Below, piece after piece: positions 38,431 through 47,618 of a DNA stretch of 64,000 nt. This DNA comes from a virus, in the IMG/VR virus record IMGVR_UViG_3300022562_000051, positions 44,581 through 108,580 of that record. One strand, given 5' to 3'. Both the position numbers and the translations under genes were made by a program. Under the pieces are notes generated by a model, which was given only the letters and a program-made list of their open reading frames with translations, was not told where the DNA came from and made no database searches. Every line of letters begins with the position of its first letter. Position 1 is the stretch's first letter.

Positions 38431-39738
38431 ATGAGCAAGTCACTTTCTGAATCTGCTGCTGAAATCCTGAATGCTTCCCTAAAGGGCGCAGTCAAGGAGC
38501 CTATGCAGGCTGGCGGCGCACAGGTCACGGACCTTGGTGGCTCTGACAATCAGAGCAAGCCAGAGGGCGATGCTGTTGGTAAGGCTGCGGCTGCAAAGCA
38601 AGCCGAGGCACCTAAGCCGGGAACGGCAGGCGCACCATCTGAGCCAGTAGTTGATCCCGTCAAGAAGAAGGGCGAGCAGAATTCTGTTGGTTCCGTAGAA
38701 GCTATGCCGGGAACCACCCTTGTCAAGAATCCTAAGATGGCGGAAGAAACCGAGACTGATGAGGTCGAGCTAACTGAGGAAGAGATTGAAGAGTATCTGA
38801 ACTCTCTGACCGAAGAGGAGCTTGAGGCTCTGGCTGCGGAAGCAGATCAGCTTGACGAAGCCAAGAAGGAAGACGAGGAAGAGGATAAGGAAGACGAGGA
38901 CGAGGAAGACGATAAGGATTGCAAGTGCGAAGAGACTGAGGTCGAAGCTCCTGCATTGACCGAGGAAGAAATCGTTGAAGCTCGCAAGTCTGCCCTCAAG
39001 TCCATGGTTGCAGAGAACATGGGTTCCTGCAAGGAAGATATTGATGCACTGTTCTCTGGTGAGGAACTTTCCGAAGAGTTCAAGACCAAGGCAACGACCA
39101 TTTTCGAAGCAGCCGTTCGCGCTCGCGTTGAAGCTATCGTTGAGAAGGTTGTAACTGAGAACGAGCAGATCATGTCCGAAGCTGCCGAAGAGTTCCAGAC
39201 TCAAATGACTGAACAAGTTGATGAGTATCTGAACTATGTTGTCGAGCAGTGGATGGAAGAGAACAAGCTGGCTGTCGAGTCTGGTCTGCGCGTAGAAATC
39301 GCAGAAGAGTTTATCGGCGGCTTGAAGAACCTGTTCATGGAACACTACATCGAAGTTCCAGAAGACAAGGCTGACCTCGTTGAGCAGATGGCATCGTCCG
39401 TCGCTGACATGGAAGCTAAGTTGAATGAACAGGTCGAAGAGAACAAGAAGCTACAGAAGTCGCTTAACGAGTCCAAGGCTAAGGAAGTTCTTAGCAAGAT
39501 CGTTGAAGGGCTGACTACTGTTCAGGCTGAAAAGATTAGGACTCTCGCAGAGGGAGTTGAATTCACCACAGAGGGTGAGTATTCGCAGAAGCTCGCAGTG
39601 ATTCGCGAGAATTACTTCCCAAGTAAGAAGACGAAGGGTGAGGCTCCGCAGGCTCTTGTTGAGACTGAACAGCCAAAGGAAGTAACCGATACTATGGATT
39701 GGTATGTAAAAACACTTTCGAAGCAGCTACCTAAGTAA
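38431..39738 (+). CDS. gp22: Prohead scaffold protein gp22-like, 435 aa
   Basis: Position between protease and capsid gene, a very acidic central tract (about residues 145-165, runs of Glu/Asp/Lys) and long helical heptads (MEAKLNEQVEENKKLQKSLN) identify the core scaffold. Its C-terminal YSQKLAVIRENYFPSKK, then TMDWYVKTLSKQ, is typical of T4-type scaffolds. It is larger than T4 gp22 (269 aa), the extra length being the N-terminal 110 and acidic regions. Expected to be degraded by the gp21-like protease. Confidence 0.9.
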   Translation: MSKSLSESAAEILNASLKGAVKEPMQAGGAQVTDLGGSDNQSKPEGDAVGKAAAAKQAEAPKPGTAGAPSEPVVDPVKKKGEQNSVGSVEAMPGTTLVKNPKMAEETETDEVELTEEEIEEYLNSLTEEELEALAAEADQLDEAKKEDEEEDKEDEDEEDDKDCKCEETEVEAPALTEEEIVEARKSALKSMVAENMGSCKEDIDALFSGEELSEEFKTKATTIFEAAVRARVEAIVEKVVTENEQIMSEAAEEFQTQMTEQVDEYLNYVVEQWMEENKLAVESGLRVEIAEEFIGGLKNLFMEHYIEVPEDKADLVEQMASSVADMEAKLNEQVEENKKLQKSLNESKAKEVLSKIVEGLTTVQAEKIRTLAEGVEFTTEGEYSQKLAVIRENYFPSKKTKGEAPQALVETEQPKEVTDTMDWYVKTLSKQLPK

Positions 39739-39765
39739 CTGCAAACCTCTAACGGAGAAACTACA

Positions 39766-41109
39766 ATGTATCTATCAGAAACTTTTAGCAAGAAGTGGGA
39801 GCCGATGCTTGATCATCCTGAACTCCCTAAGATTGCTGACCCTTACAAGCGAGCAGTCACCGCTCTGGTTCTTGAGAATCAGGAAAAGGCAATGCGCGAA
39901 GAAGCGGCAGCATATGGCAACCTGTTCGAAGCAGTGCCTAACGCAGTTGGCGGCGGCATGTCGCCTGTCGTTGGTGGCGAAGGCAACATCAAGGGCTTTG
40001 ACCCTATCCTGATTGGTCTGGTACGCCGTGCGCTGCCTAACCTGATGGCGTATGATGTTTGCGGCGTTCAGCCAATGACCGGTCCTACGGGACTGATCTT
40101 CGCAATGCAGGCTAAGTATGCAAATACTCAGGCATCGTCCAACACTGACCTGATTGGTCGTCCAGAGGCTCTGTACAACGAAGCTAACACTGCATGGGCA
40201 GGCACCGGAACTCATAACGACGTTCTCGGCAGCAACATTGCTAACGTTGTGCTGGCTAACACCGGTACGGGTATGGCAACGTCTGCGGCAGAAGCACTTG
40301 GCACCACCATGGCGGAAATGGGATTCACCATCAGCCGCGTATCGGTTGTTGCTAAGAGCCGTGCGTTGAAGGCACAGTACACCCTTGAGCTTGCACAAGA
40401 CCTCAAGGCAATCCATGGTCTGGACGCGGAAGCCGAGCTTTCCAACATCCTGTCCACGGAAATTCTGGCTGAAATCAACCGCGAAGTCGTTCGCACGATC
40501 TATGCATCTTCGAACGTCGGCGTAACTGGTCTGGCAACGGCACAGTTCAACCTACTCAGCACTGCTGATACCAGTGGTCGTTGGGCGGTTGAGCGTTTCA
40601 AGGGTCTTCTGTTCGCAGTCGAAAAGGCTTGCAACAAGATCGCGAAGGACACGCGCCGTGGTAAGGGCAACATTCTGATCGTCAGCACCGACGTAGCATC
40701 TGCACTTGCTATGACCGGTCTGCTCGACTATCAGGGCGCTCTGACCAACAACACCAACCTGACTGTTGACGATACGGGCAACACCTTCGCGGGTACCCTG
40801 TTCGGACGCATCAAGGTCTACGTTGATCCATACTCGGTAACGGGTGCGGATTTCGTTATCGTCGGCTACAAGGGCAACACGCCTTATGACGCCGGTCTGT
40901 TCTACTGCCCATACGTCCCATTGCAGATGGTACGTGCAATTGACCCTGACACCTTCCAGCCAAAGATTGGCTTCAAGACTCGTTACGGTCTGGTTCAGAA
41001 CCCATTTGCGAACTCGCAGCAGGGCGCTGACACCGCAGTAAGCGGAACGATTGGCAACGGCACGAACACCTACTACCGTAGGTTCCAAGTTGTCGGTCTG
41101 ATCGGATAA
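39766..41109 (+). CDS. gp23: Major capsid protein gp23-like, 447 aa
   Basis: Typical T4-type capsid features: KRAVTALVLENQEKAMRE near the N-terminus, FDPILIGLVRRALPNLMAYD and GVQPMTGPTGLIFAM (capsid-specific), then AEAELSNILSTEILAEINRE-like and a C-terminal FQPKIGFKTRYGLVQNPFA. A candidate gp21 cleavage site is LFE at residues 53-55 followed by Ala, fitting the T4 (I/L)xE rule. A CGGAG ribosome site precedes the ATG. Followed by a strong terminator. Confidence 0.97.
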   Translation: MYLSETFSKKWEPMLDHPELPKIADPYKRAVTALVLENQEKAMREEAAAYGNLFEAVPNAVGGGMSPVVGGEGNIKGFDPILIGLVRRALPNLMAYDVCGVQPMTGPTGLIFAMQAKYANTQASSNTDLIGRPEALYNEANTAWAGTGTHNDVLGSNIANVVLANTGTGMATSAAEALGTTMAEMGFTISRVSVVAKSRALKAQYTLELAQDLKAIHGLDAEAELSNILSTEILAEINREVVRTIYASSNVGVTGLATAQFNLLSTADTSGRWAVERFKGLLFAVEKACNKIAKDTRRGKGNILIVSTDVASALAMTGLLDYQGALTNNTNLTVDDTGNTFAGTLFGRIKVYVDPYSVTGADFVIVGYKGNTPYDAGLFYCPYVPLQMVRAIDPDTFQPKIGFKTRYGLVQNPFANSQQGADTAVSGTIGNGTNTYYRRFQVVGLIG

Positions 41110-41151
41110 TAACGATAACTACACAATAACGATAACAATCGTAACTGAACC

Positions 41152-41179
41152 GGGGGAGCCGCAAGGCTCCCCCTTTTTT
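41152..41179 (+). terminator. Rho-independent terminator after the capsid gene
   Basis: Perfect 9-bp stem (GGGGGAGCC with GGCTCCCCC), GCAA tetraloop and a following run of six T. It ends the head-gene transcript. Confidence 0.92.
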
Positions 41180-41183
41180 ATTA

Positions 41184-41191
41184 CCTAAATA
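41184..41191 (+). promoter_or_regulatory. T4-like late promoter octamer
   Basis: CCTAAATA (6 of 8) stands right behind the capsid terminator and 27 nt before the ATG at 41218, so this gene has its own late promoter. Confidence 0.6.
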
Positions 41192-41217
41192 AAGCATAGG
41201 TCTATTTGGAGCAACCA

Positions 41218-41760
41218 ATGGCAGCAATCACCCGTAATCCTACTAATCGCGACCTGTTGCAAACTACCAAGTTTCGATTGAATTTCAGTCGCCTGCCGGG
41301 AGTCACGTACTTCTGTCAGACTGCCAACCTTCCCGGTATTAGCCTAACGGAAGTTACTTACCCTACGCCGTTCATTGACCTGTTTGTTCCCGGCGAGAAA
41401 GCCATTTATGATACCTTCAATGTCACCTTCATGATCAATGAGGATATGGAAGACTGGATTCAGATTCATGATTGGATTCGGGCTATGACGTTTCCAACCG
41501 ATTTTAAGGAATATGGCGACCTGAAAAGATTGTCTCAAATGTCTTTCAATCAGGCTCGCAATAAGATGCCGCCACAATATGCTGACGGTATTCTGACCAT
41601 ATATTCGAATAAGAACAATCCACGCTTCCGCATTCAGTTTAAAGACTTGTTCCCGACCACCCTAAGTTCAATTCAATTCTCAGCCCTCGACTCAGCCGAA
41701 AACATTCCAACGGCTGACTGTACTTTTAGGTACTCTTATTATAACATCGAAAAGCTTTGA
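41218..41760 (+). CDS. Tube-like virion protein (gp19/baseplate-tube superfamily), 180 aa
   Basis: The ATG at 41218 has a TTGGAG ribosome site 7 nt upstream and is preferred over TTG at 41206. The pattern LLQTTKFRLNFSRLPGVTYF, CQTANLPGISLTEV, then FNVTFMINEDMEDWIQIHDW and FPTTLSSIQFSALDSAE is the tail-tube-like fold used by T4-type tube and baseplate-tube proteins. It is a relative of, not a copy of, the gp19-like protein at 33906. Its location beyond the capsid gene is seen in other T4-type genomes. Probably a tube-end or baseplate-hub protein. Confidence 0.75.
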   Translation: MAAITRNPTNRDLLQTTKFRLNFSRLPGVTYFCQTANLPGISLTEVTYPTPFIDLFVPGEKAIYDTFNVTFMINEDMEDWIQIHDWIRAMTFPTDFKEYGDLKRLSQMSFNQARNKMPPQYADGILTIYSNKNNPRFRIQFKDLFPTTLSSIQFSALDSAENIPTADCTFRYSYYNIEKL

Positions 41761-41785
41761 TTTTTCACACAAACTCTGGTATAAT
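41757..41785 (+). promoter_or_regulatory. Sigma70-like promoter for uvsY-uvsW
   Basis: TTGATT at 41757-41762, a 17-nt spacer, then TATAAT at 41780-41785. It overlaps the stop codon of the preceding virion gene and leads into the recombination genes, so this is where late and early/middle transcription meet. Confidence 0.8.
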
Positions 41786-41813
41786 ACTACTTGAATGACC
41801 ACGGAGATTTGCT

Positions 41814-42254
41814 ATGATTCCGACACTTGAAGACTTGATGGATAATTGGGAACGTGATTCGAAGGTGGATTCCACCGAGCCGGGAAAGGAAGTCCTGCGC
41901 GTACCCGTACTTCACAACAAGTATAACAAGTTCCTCTCTCAACACAACCTTGCCTTGAAGAAGTGCGTCATGGACGTAGCCAAGATGCGCAAGCTCAAGT
42001 GGATGTACTACAATGGCAAGCTGACTCAGGAAGAACTTGAGAAGTTTGGTTGGGAGCCGTTTCCATTCACGCTAAAGGCTGACCTCAACATCTATATGGA
42101 TGCTGACGATGATCTTCAACGTCTTAATGCCAAGAAAGCATTGCATGAAGAGTGCGTTTCCTTCTGTACCAATGTCATGAAGGAACTGAACAACCGCACT
42201 TGGCAGCTACGCTCGTTCATGGATTGGGAAAAGTTCATCATGGGTCAGAACTAA
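41814..42254 (+). CDS. uvsY: UvsY-like recombination mediator, 146 aa
   Basis: T4 UvsY loads the UvsX recombinase onto SSB-coated DNA. This protein starts MIPTLEDLMDNWERDSKVDS and has KYNKFLSQHNLALKKCVMDV, MYYNGKLTQEELEKFGWEPF, then a C-terminal NRTWQLRSFMDWEKFIMGQ, following the UvsY pattern. Length is close to T4 (137 aa). It is directly followed by uvsW, as in T4. UvsX is not in the window. Confidence 0.88.
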   Translation: MIPTLEDLMDNWERDSKVDSTEPGKEVLRVPVLHNKYNKFLSQHNLALKKCVMDVAKMRKLKWMYYNGKLTQEELEKFGWEPFPFTLKADLNIYMDADDDLQRLNAKKALHEECVSFCTNVMKELNNRTWQLRSFMDWEKFIMGQN

Positions 42255-42257
42255 TGA

Positions 42258-43712
42258 ATGGTAACAATAGAACAGGTTAACAACGTATGGGCTAAAGTCC
42301 ACTGTGAACCGTCCGTAGCACAGGAGCTATCGGACTTTTTCACCTTTTCTGTTCCTAACGCTCACCACTCTAAGAGAAATAACGAGCGCCTGAAATATTG
42401 GGACGGAAAGATTCGCCTGTTCTCCGTTCGAACTCATCAAATCTACGCTGGTCTAATTGACTACGTAGTAGAATTCTGCAAGATCAATGACTATGAGTGT
42501 ACCGTCACTCGGCTGGTATCCGACTTGCAGGATAACCTAAAATTCGCACTACCGAAAAGCCTAAAGATCGAACCGCGTGACTACCAGTTGAATGCAGTCG
42601 CGTATGCTCTATTGAAAGGTAGGGGAATCATTGTTTCTCCTACCGCATCAGGCAAGTCTCTGATCATCTACCTTATTGCTCGTAATCTGTTGGGGCAGGG
42701 TAAGAAGCAGGGACTCCTAATCGTACCGACCACTTCTCTTGTCGAGCAGATGTATACCGACTTCAAGGAATACGGATGGAACGTAGAGAAGCACTGCCAG
42801 CGAGTTTACTATGACTCGGGTGACTCCCGCCAGCCGGATCGCCCACTGGTAATCAGTACATGGCAGTCTATCTATGCCATGCCAAAGGGATACTTCAAGC
42901 AGTTCGACTTTGTGATTGGTGACGAGGCTCATCAGTTCAAGGCTGACTCGCTCAAGAAGATCATGACTAATCTCGTTAATTGTGATTTAAGAATTGGTAC
43001 TACCGGTACTCTTAACTCTGAAAAGGTTAACAAGCTGGTTCTTGAGGGGCTATTCGGTACTGCGAAGAAATTCATCAGCACCAAGGAACTAATTGATAGA
43101 AAACAACTAGCCGATTTCAGTGTAGAGTGTGTTGTTCTCAAGCATCCCGAAGAGGTTTGCAAGAAGATGCGCGGTGCTGAGTATAAGGATGAGATTGACT
43201 ACCTGATCGGCTGTCAGAGCAGGAACTATTTCCTGAGAAACTTAGCAATAAAACTTGACGGTAACTCTCTGTTCCTATATACTTATGTAGATAAGCACGG
43301 AAAGATATTGTATGATCTTTTCCGTGATACGATAGATCACCAGAGAAAGATTTTCTTCGTCTGTGGAAACACAGACGTTGATGACCGGGAACAAGTTCGT
43401 AAATTGACGGAGCAAGAATCCAATGCCATCATCATCGCAAGCTACGGAACATTTTCTACCGGTATCAATATTCGCAACCTTCATAATGTGGTGTTTACTA
43501 GCCCAACTAAAAGCAGAATACGAACGTTACAGTCTATCGGAAGAGGACTTAGGTTGGGAGATAACAAGGAAAAAGCCACCCTTTACGATATCGCGGATGA
43601 CTTGAGATACAAGTCTTACGTGAATTACACCCTGCAACATTATGAAGAACGTGTCAAGATGTATAGTGAAGAACGATTCCCATTCAGAATTCACAACATA
43701 GGAATACGCTAA
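42258..43712 (+). CDS. uvsW: UvsW-like DNA/RNA helicase, 484 aa
   Basis: A superfamily 2 helicase that unwinds branched DNA and R-loops and helps the early-to-late replication switch in T4. Motif I is SPTASGKS, motif II DEAH (VIGDEAHQF), motif III GTTGT, and motif VI SIGRGLRLG. The N-terminal ~90 residues form the UvsW-specific domain. I use ATG 42258; an ATG at 42254 is in another frame. Overlaps the next gene (TAATG). Confidence 0.93.
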   Translation: MVTIEQVNNVWAKVHCEPSVAQELSDFFTFSVPNAHHSKRNNERLKYWDGKIRLFSVRTHQIYAGLIDYVVEFCKINDYECTVTRLVSDLQDNLKFALPKSLKIEPRDYQLNAVAYALLKGRGIIVSPTASGKSLIIYLIARNLLGQGKKQGLLIVPTTSLVEQMYTDFKEYGWNVEKHCQRVYYDSGDSRQPDRPLVISTWQSIYAMPKGYFKQFDFVIGDEAHQFKADSLKKIMTNLVNCDLRIGTTGTLNSEKVNKLVLEGLFGTAKKFISTKELIDRKQLADFSVECVVLKHPEEVCKKMRGAEYKDEIDYLIGCQSRNYFLRNLAIKLDGNSLFLYTYVDKHGKILYDLFRDTIDHQRKIFFVCGNTDVDDREQVRKLTEQESNAIIIASYGTFSTGINIRNLHNVVFTSPTKSRIRTLQSIGRGLRLGDNKEKATLYDIADDLRYKSYVNYTLQHYEERVKMYSEERFPFRIHNIGIR

Positions 43713-44116
43713 TGCATCAGCCAACGGATACTCTAGTCCCAAAGTTCTATAAGCTCACCACTGGTGAGGACATTGTTGCATACGAACTTGAAGACACAGA
43801 AACACACATTCTAATCAAGCAACCCATGGCAATTGTCATTGAAAATAATTTCATGGCTGCAAAGCAACTCCTGAACGTGCGTGAATGGATTCCACCCATC
43901 GTTGCCAAGAACGATCAGGTTAATCTGCCTAAGACTTTAATTATGTTCTCGTTGGAAGTGAACGACGAGTTCAAGCATGAGTTCGCAACTGTCGTTAGCT
44001 ATTTTTATGGCGTTGCGCCAGTTAAGAAAAGACCGAAGAGAGAACGGGTTGGTAGTGAGGATAAGAACGTAATTCCGTTTACGGTTGTAAAGGATGACAG
44101 TGGTAAGGTTCATTAA
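43712..44116 (+). CDS. Hypothetical Sm-like-fold candidate protein, 134 aa
   Basis: Pattern FYKLTTGEDIVAYELEDTET, then ILIKQPMAIVIENN, and later LPKTLIMFSLEVNDEF resembles small phage proteins with an Sm-like beta barrel (a TGE-D segment followed by a P-containing strand). The basic tail (KKRPKRERV) could contact nucleic acid. Located between uvsW and the late sigma gene and coupled to uvsW by TAATG. Family assignment is tentative. Confidence 0.55.
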   Translation: MHQPTDTLVPKFYKLTTGEDIVAYELEDTETHILIKQPMAIVIENNFMAAKQLLNVREWIPPIVAKNDQVNLPKTLIMFSLEVNDEFKHEFATVVSYFYGVAPVKKRPKRERVGSEDKNVIPFTVVKDDSGKVH

Positions 44117-44203
44117 TCCTTTACTAAATGATTACATCTATTCATTCATTCGCTACACGCTCATTATACAAACCAAACGAGGGCTTGTCAAGTTTAAATC
44201 ATT

Positions 44204-44731
44204 ATGGCTAAAACAAATTATATTGATAACAAGAAATTCCTAAAGGAAATGGTGACTTACAGAAGAGCCGTCCGCAAGGCGAAACGCGAGGGACTGCCGA
44301 AACCGCGCATCCCCGAATACGTGGGCGAGTGCTTCATGAAGATCGCGGAGAACCTGTCACATAAACCTAATTTCTTGTCCTACACCTTTCGCGAGGAAAT
44401 GATAAGTGATGCTATAGAGAACTGCGTCATGTACGCGGATAACTTTAATCCAGCGAAATCCAAGAATCCATTTGCCTATTTTACTCAGATCGTGTATTAT
44501 GCTTTCTTGAGGCGCATTCAACGCGAGAAAAAGCAGTTGTATGTGAAGTATAAGTCTACTGAGATACATGGAGTCTTAGACGAGTTTGACCAGTTGGACG
44601 ATGGCGACGGAAATAATCGGCAGTTCGAAATGTACGAGAACATCAGTGAGTTCATTCAGAACTTCGAAGATGCCAAGGCTCGCAAGAAAGCGAAGCAGAA
44701 GTTGAACCTCGACAAGTTTATAGATGACTAA
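44204..44731 (+). CDS. gp55: gp55-like late sigma factor, 175 aa
   Basis: T4 gp55 is a minimal sigma that directs host RNA polymerase to TATAAATA promoters, with the sliding clamp as activator. The N-terminal helix-rich region, the SYTFREEMISDAIENCVMYA and FNPAKSKNPFAYFTQIVYYA segments (sigma region-2-like), then RRIQREKKQLYVKYKS match T4-type gp55. Size agrees with T4 gp55 (185 aa). No obvious Shine-Dalgarno precedes the ATG. Position between uvsW and gp47 fits, as do the late octamers throughout the window. Confidence 0.9.
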   Translation: MAKTNYIDNKKFLKEMVTYRRAVRKAKREGLPKPRIPEYVGECFMKIAENLSHKPNFLSYTFREEMISDAIENCVMYADNFNPAKSKNPFAYFTQIVYYAFLRRIQREKKQLYVKYKSTEIHGVLDEFDQLDDGDGNNRQFEMYENISEFIQNFEDAKARKKAKQKLNLDKFIDD

Positions 44732-44867
44732 ATCCATTCGCAAGAAACAGAAGACACTTCGCAGACACGCCAAGCCGGGAGATTACCATGCACAGTCTCC
44801 CGGCTACTGGCGTCGGGAATTACGCAGACGAGACAGGATGAACGATGAAAATAGCCATACTCGGTGA
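44724..44867 (+). CDS. Small basic protein, 47 aa
   Basis: Starts at an ATG overlapping the end of the gp55-like gene and ends inside the gp47-like gene. The product is very basic (MTKSIRKKQKTLRRHAKPGD at the start). Overlaps at both ends suggest real translational coupling rather than chance. Family unknown; a nucleic-acid-binding role is only composition-based. Confidence 0.55.
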   Translation: MTKSIRKKQKTLRRHAKPGDYHAQSPGYWRRELRRRDRMNDENSHTR

Positions 44868-45909
44868 TACACACTTTGGCATGAGGAATGACAATCAGGC
44901 ATTCCATGACCTATACAAACGGTTCTATACGGAGACATTCTTTCCCTATCTGAAAGAGCATGGCATCGGACATGTGATTCAGCTAGGCGACCTGTTTGAT
45001 CGTCGCAAGTACATCAATTTCAATACGCTCAAGCAGGCGCGGGATTACTTCTTTAATCCCCTCAAGGAACAGGGTATCGTCATGGACACGATCCTTGGCA
45101 ATCACGATATCTACTACAAGAACACACTGGAAGTGAATTCCACCACGATGCTGCTCGCTGAGTACGACAATGTTCATGTCTGCCGCGAACCAGTACAGGT
45201 TGACTTCGGTAATGGTGCGGTGTTCGATTACATTCCATGGATATGCGAAGAGAATGAAGCGCAGATCAAGGAATACATCAAGAATTCCAAGAGTCCGTAT
45301 TGCGTCGGTCACTTCGAACTGACTGGCTTCGAAATGGATCGTGGCAACATCTGCTATGGTGGATGGGATGCGCACTATCTCTCCAACTATGATGCGGTCC
45401 TGAGTGGTCACTTTCACCATCGTTCGCAGATTGGTAACATCCTGTATTGTGGTAGTCCCGGTGAGATTACGTGGGCAGACTATGATGATCCGCGTGGATT
45501 CCACACCTTCGATACCAAGACGCATGAAGTGGAGTTCATTCGCAATCCACATACGATCTTCCGCAAGATTGTCTATAACGACGATGAATTGTATTTCGAT
45601 GATGTGGCTAAGAAAGATTTCAGTGAGTACACAGGCAAGTATCTCAAGGTGGTCGTTTCGAAGAAAACCAATACATTCCTCTTTGAGACATTCGTTGATC
45701 GGCTGAATTCGTTTAATCCGCTGGATGTTACCATCGTTGAGAATTTCAATGAGGAACTTGGTGCAGATGGCGAGGAATTAGACGAAGCCGAGGATACCAT
45801 GTCAATTATTGACAAAGTGGTAGATGGGCTGGAAATGGACTTGCAAAAGCCGCGCTTAAAGAGTATACTAAGGGAAGTGTATACGGAAGCACTCGCGATT
45901 GAATCATGA
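44845..45909 (+). CDS. gp47: gp47-like recombination nuclease subunit, 354 aa
   Basis: The Mre11/SbcD-type phosphoesterase that works with gp46 in double-strand-end resection and origin-independent replication. Metal-binding motifs in order: GDTHFG, GDLFDRR, GNHDIYY, GHFE, then GHFHHRS. Length is close to T4 gp47 (339 aa). Overlaps the gp46-like gene by 4 nt (ATGA). Confidence 0.95.
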   Translation: MKIAILGDTHFGMRNDNQAFHDLYKRFYTETFFPYLKEHGIGHVIQLGDLFDRRKYINFNTLKQARDYFFNPLKEQGIVMDTILGNHDIYYKNTLEVNSTTMLLAEYDNVHVCREPVQVDFGNGAVFDYIPWICEENEAQIKEYIKNSKSPYCVGHFELTGFEMDRGNICYGGWDAHYLSNYDAVLSGHFHHRSQIGNILYCGSPGEITWADYDDPRGFHTFDTKTHEVEFIRNPHTIFRKIVYNDDELYFDDVAKKDFSEYTGKYLKVVVSKKTNTFLFETFVDRLNSFNPLDVTIVENFNEELGADGEELDEAEDTMSIIDKVVDGLEMDLQKPRLKSILREVYTEALAIES

Positions 45910-47618
45910 TTGTATTTAAAAAGGTCCGGTGGAAGAACTTTCTCTCCACCGGAAATAATTTCATTGAGATTGATCTTAATCTCCACCCCAATACTCTAAT
46001 TGTGGGCGAGAATGGTGCGGGTAAGTCTACCGTATTAGACGCACTGACCTTCGGCTTGTTCAATAAGCCATTCCGTAATATCAATAAGCCTCAGATCGTC
46101 AACTCCATCAACAGCAAGGACTGTCTGGTTGAAGTTGAATTTGACGTTGGCTCCAAGAGATATCTGCTGCGCCGTGGAATCAAGCCTAATATCTTTGAGA
46201 TTCACTGCGACGATAAGTTGGTCAATCAGGATTCCAAGGCGCGTGACTATCAGGATATGCTGGAACGCATGATCCTCAAGATGAACTACAAGTCATTCAC
46301 GCAGATCGTGATCCTTGGTAGTGCATCGTTCACACCATTCATGCAGTTGCCAGCCGCAGATCGTAGGGCTGTTATCGAAGACCTTCTCGACATTCAGATT
46401 TTCTCCAAGATGAATGTGATCGTCAAGGATCGGCTTGCTGAAATCAAGAACGAGCTTAATGAAATCAAGATTCGACTTGAAGCAGTCAAGGAAAAGATCG
46501 CTCTACACAAGAAGCATATTGAAGACCTCAAGCGCAACAATCAGGAAATGATTGACGCGAAGAGAAAACAGATTGAGGAAGCCAAGCACCAGATCATTGC
46601 GCTGGAAACCGAGGCTATTCAACTGAACTCAAAAGTAGTTCAATTGACCTCTAAAATAGGTCATGAAGGTGGGTTGCTTGCCAAGCAGAAAAAGCTGCTG
46701 ACCTACGAGACTCGCATCGAATCCAACAAGCGCAAGGTTGAGAAGGAAATTGAATTCTACCACGATAATGATTCCTGCCCGACATGCAAGCAATCTATAG
46801 ATGCTGACTATAAAGCTGATAGAATCAAGTCATGCTCAGAATCGGTCAAGGAATTCGATGCCGGTCTAAATAAATTAAGTGGTGAAATGTATGCCGTCGC
46901 GGAAGAACTCAAAGCAATCTCCAAAATCACAGCCGAAATACAGTCTGTGGGAAGGGATATTGCTAACACCAATAGTTCTATTGTTCACAATAGACGGTAC
47001 GTTGATATACTTGAACAAGAAATTAGGGGACTTAGCGGCAACAAGCTTGTCTCTGGTGACACCGAAGACCAGTCCCAAAAACTCTTCGATGAACTCACCG
47101 GATACATCGAAAGGCGCAAGAAAGTCTCGGACGAAAAAGAGTACCTAGATATTGCAGCGCAGCTATTGAAGGATGGTGGTATCAAGACCCGTATCATTCG
47201 GCAGTATCTACCTATCATCAATAAGCTGGTAAACAAGTACCTCGCAGCCATGGATTTCTTTGTCAATTTCCATATGGACGAGGAATTCAAGGAAGTGATT
47301 AAGTCGAGGCATCGTGATGATTTCTCGTACAGTAATTTCTCCGAGGGAGAGAAGCAGAAGATTGACCTTGCGTTGATGTTGACTTGGCGAGCTATTGCAC
47401 GTATCAAGAATAGCGTGAACACGAACCTGTTGATTCTGGACGAGACATTTGACTCAAGTCTGGACACTAAGGGAACTGACGCGCTGCTGGATATTCTGCA
47501 TCAGATGCCAGAGAACACTAATATCTTTGTAATTAGTCACAAGGATCAGTTGCACGATAAGTTTAACCAGTCTCTCAGGTTTGAGAAGAAACAAAACTTT
47601 AGCAGGATAGTACAATGA
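45906..47618 (+). CDS. gp46: gp46-like recombination nuclease ATPase subunit, 570 aa
   Basis: Rad50/SbcC-type ABC ATPase. Walker A GENGAGKST (about residues 34-42), Q-loop region after FTQIVILGS, a zinc-hook CPTC at residues 291-294 between two coiled-coil arms, the signature SEGEKQKIDLALM, and Walker B NLLILDETFDSSLD. All motifs are intact and the length matches T4 gp46 (560 aa). Partner of the gp47-like product, translationally coupled to it and to the deformylase. Confidence 0.95.
   Translation: MIVFKKVRWKNFLSTGNNFIEIDLNLHPNTLIVGENGAGKSTVLDALTFGLFNKPFRNINKPQIVNSINSKDCLVEVEFDVGSKRYLLRRGIKPNIFEIHCDDKLVNQDSKARDYQDMLERMILKMNYKSFTQIVILGSASFTPFMQLPAADRRAVIEDLLDIQIFSKMNVIVKDRLAEIKNELNEIKIRLEAVKEKIALHKKHIEDLKRNNQEMIDAKRKQIEEAKHQIIALETEAIQLNSKVVQLTSKIGHEGGLLAKQKKLLTYETRIESNKRKVEKEIEFYHDNDSCPTCKQSIDADYKADRIKSCSESVKEFDAGLNKLSGEMYAVAEELKAISKITAEIQSVGRDIANTNSSIVHNRRYVDILEQEIRGLSGNKLVSGDTEDQSQKLFDELTGYIERRKKVSDEKEYLDIAAQLLKDGGIKTRIIRQYLPIINKLVNKYLAAMDFFVNFHMDEEFKEVIKSRHRDDFSYSNFSEGEKQKIDLALMLTWRAIARIKNSVNTNLLILDETFDSSLDTKGTDALLDILHQMPENTNIFVISHKDQLHDKFNQSLRFEKKQNFSRIVQ

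Noticed and set aside
44117-44203. Promoter before the gp55-like gene.
   Set aside because: A TATACA-like -10 at 44165 has no acceptable -35; expression from the uvsY promoter is sufficient.
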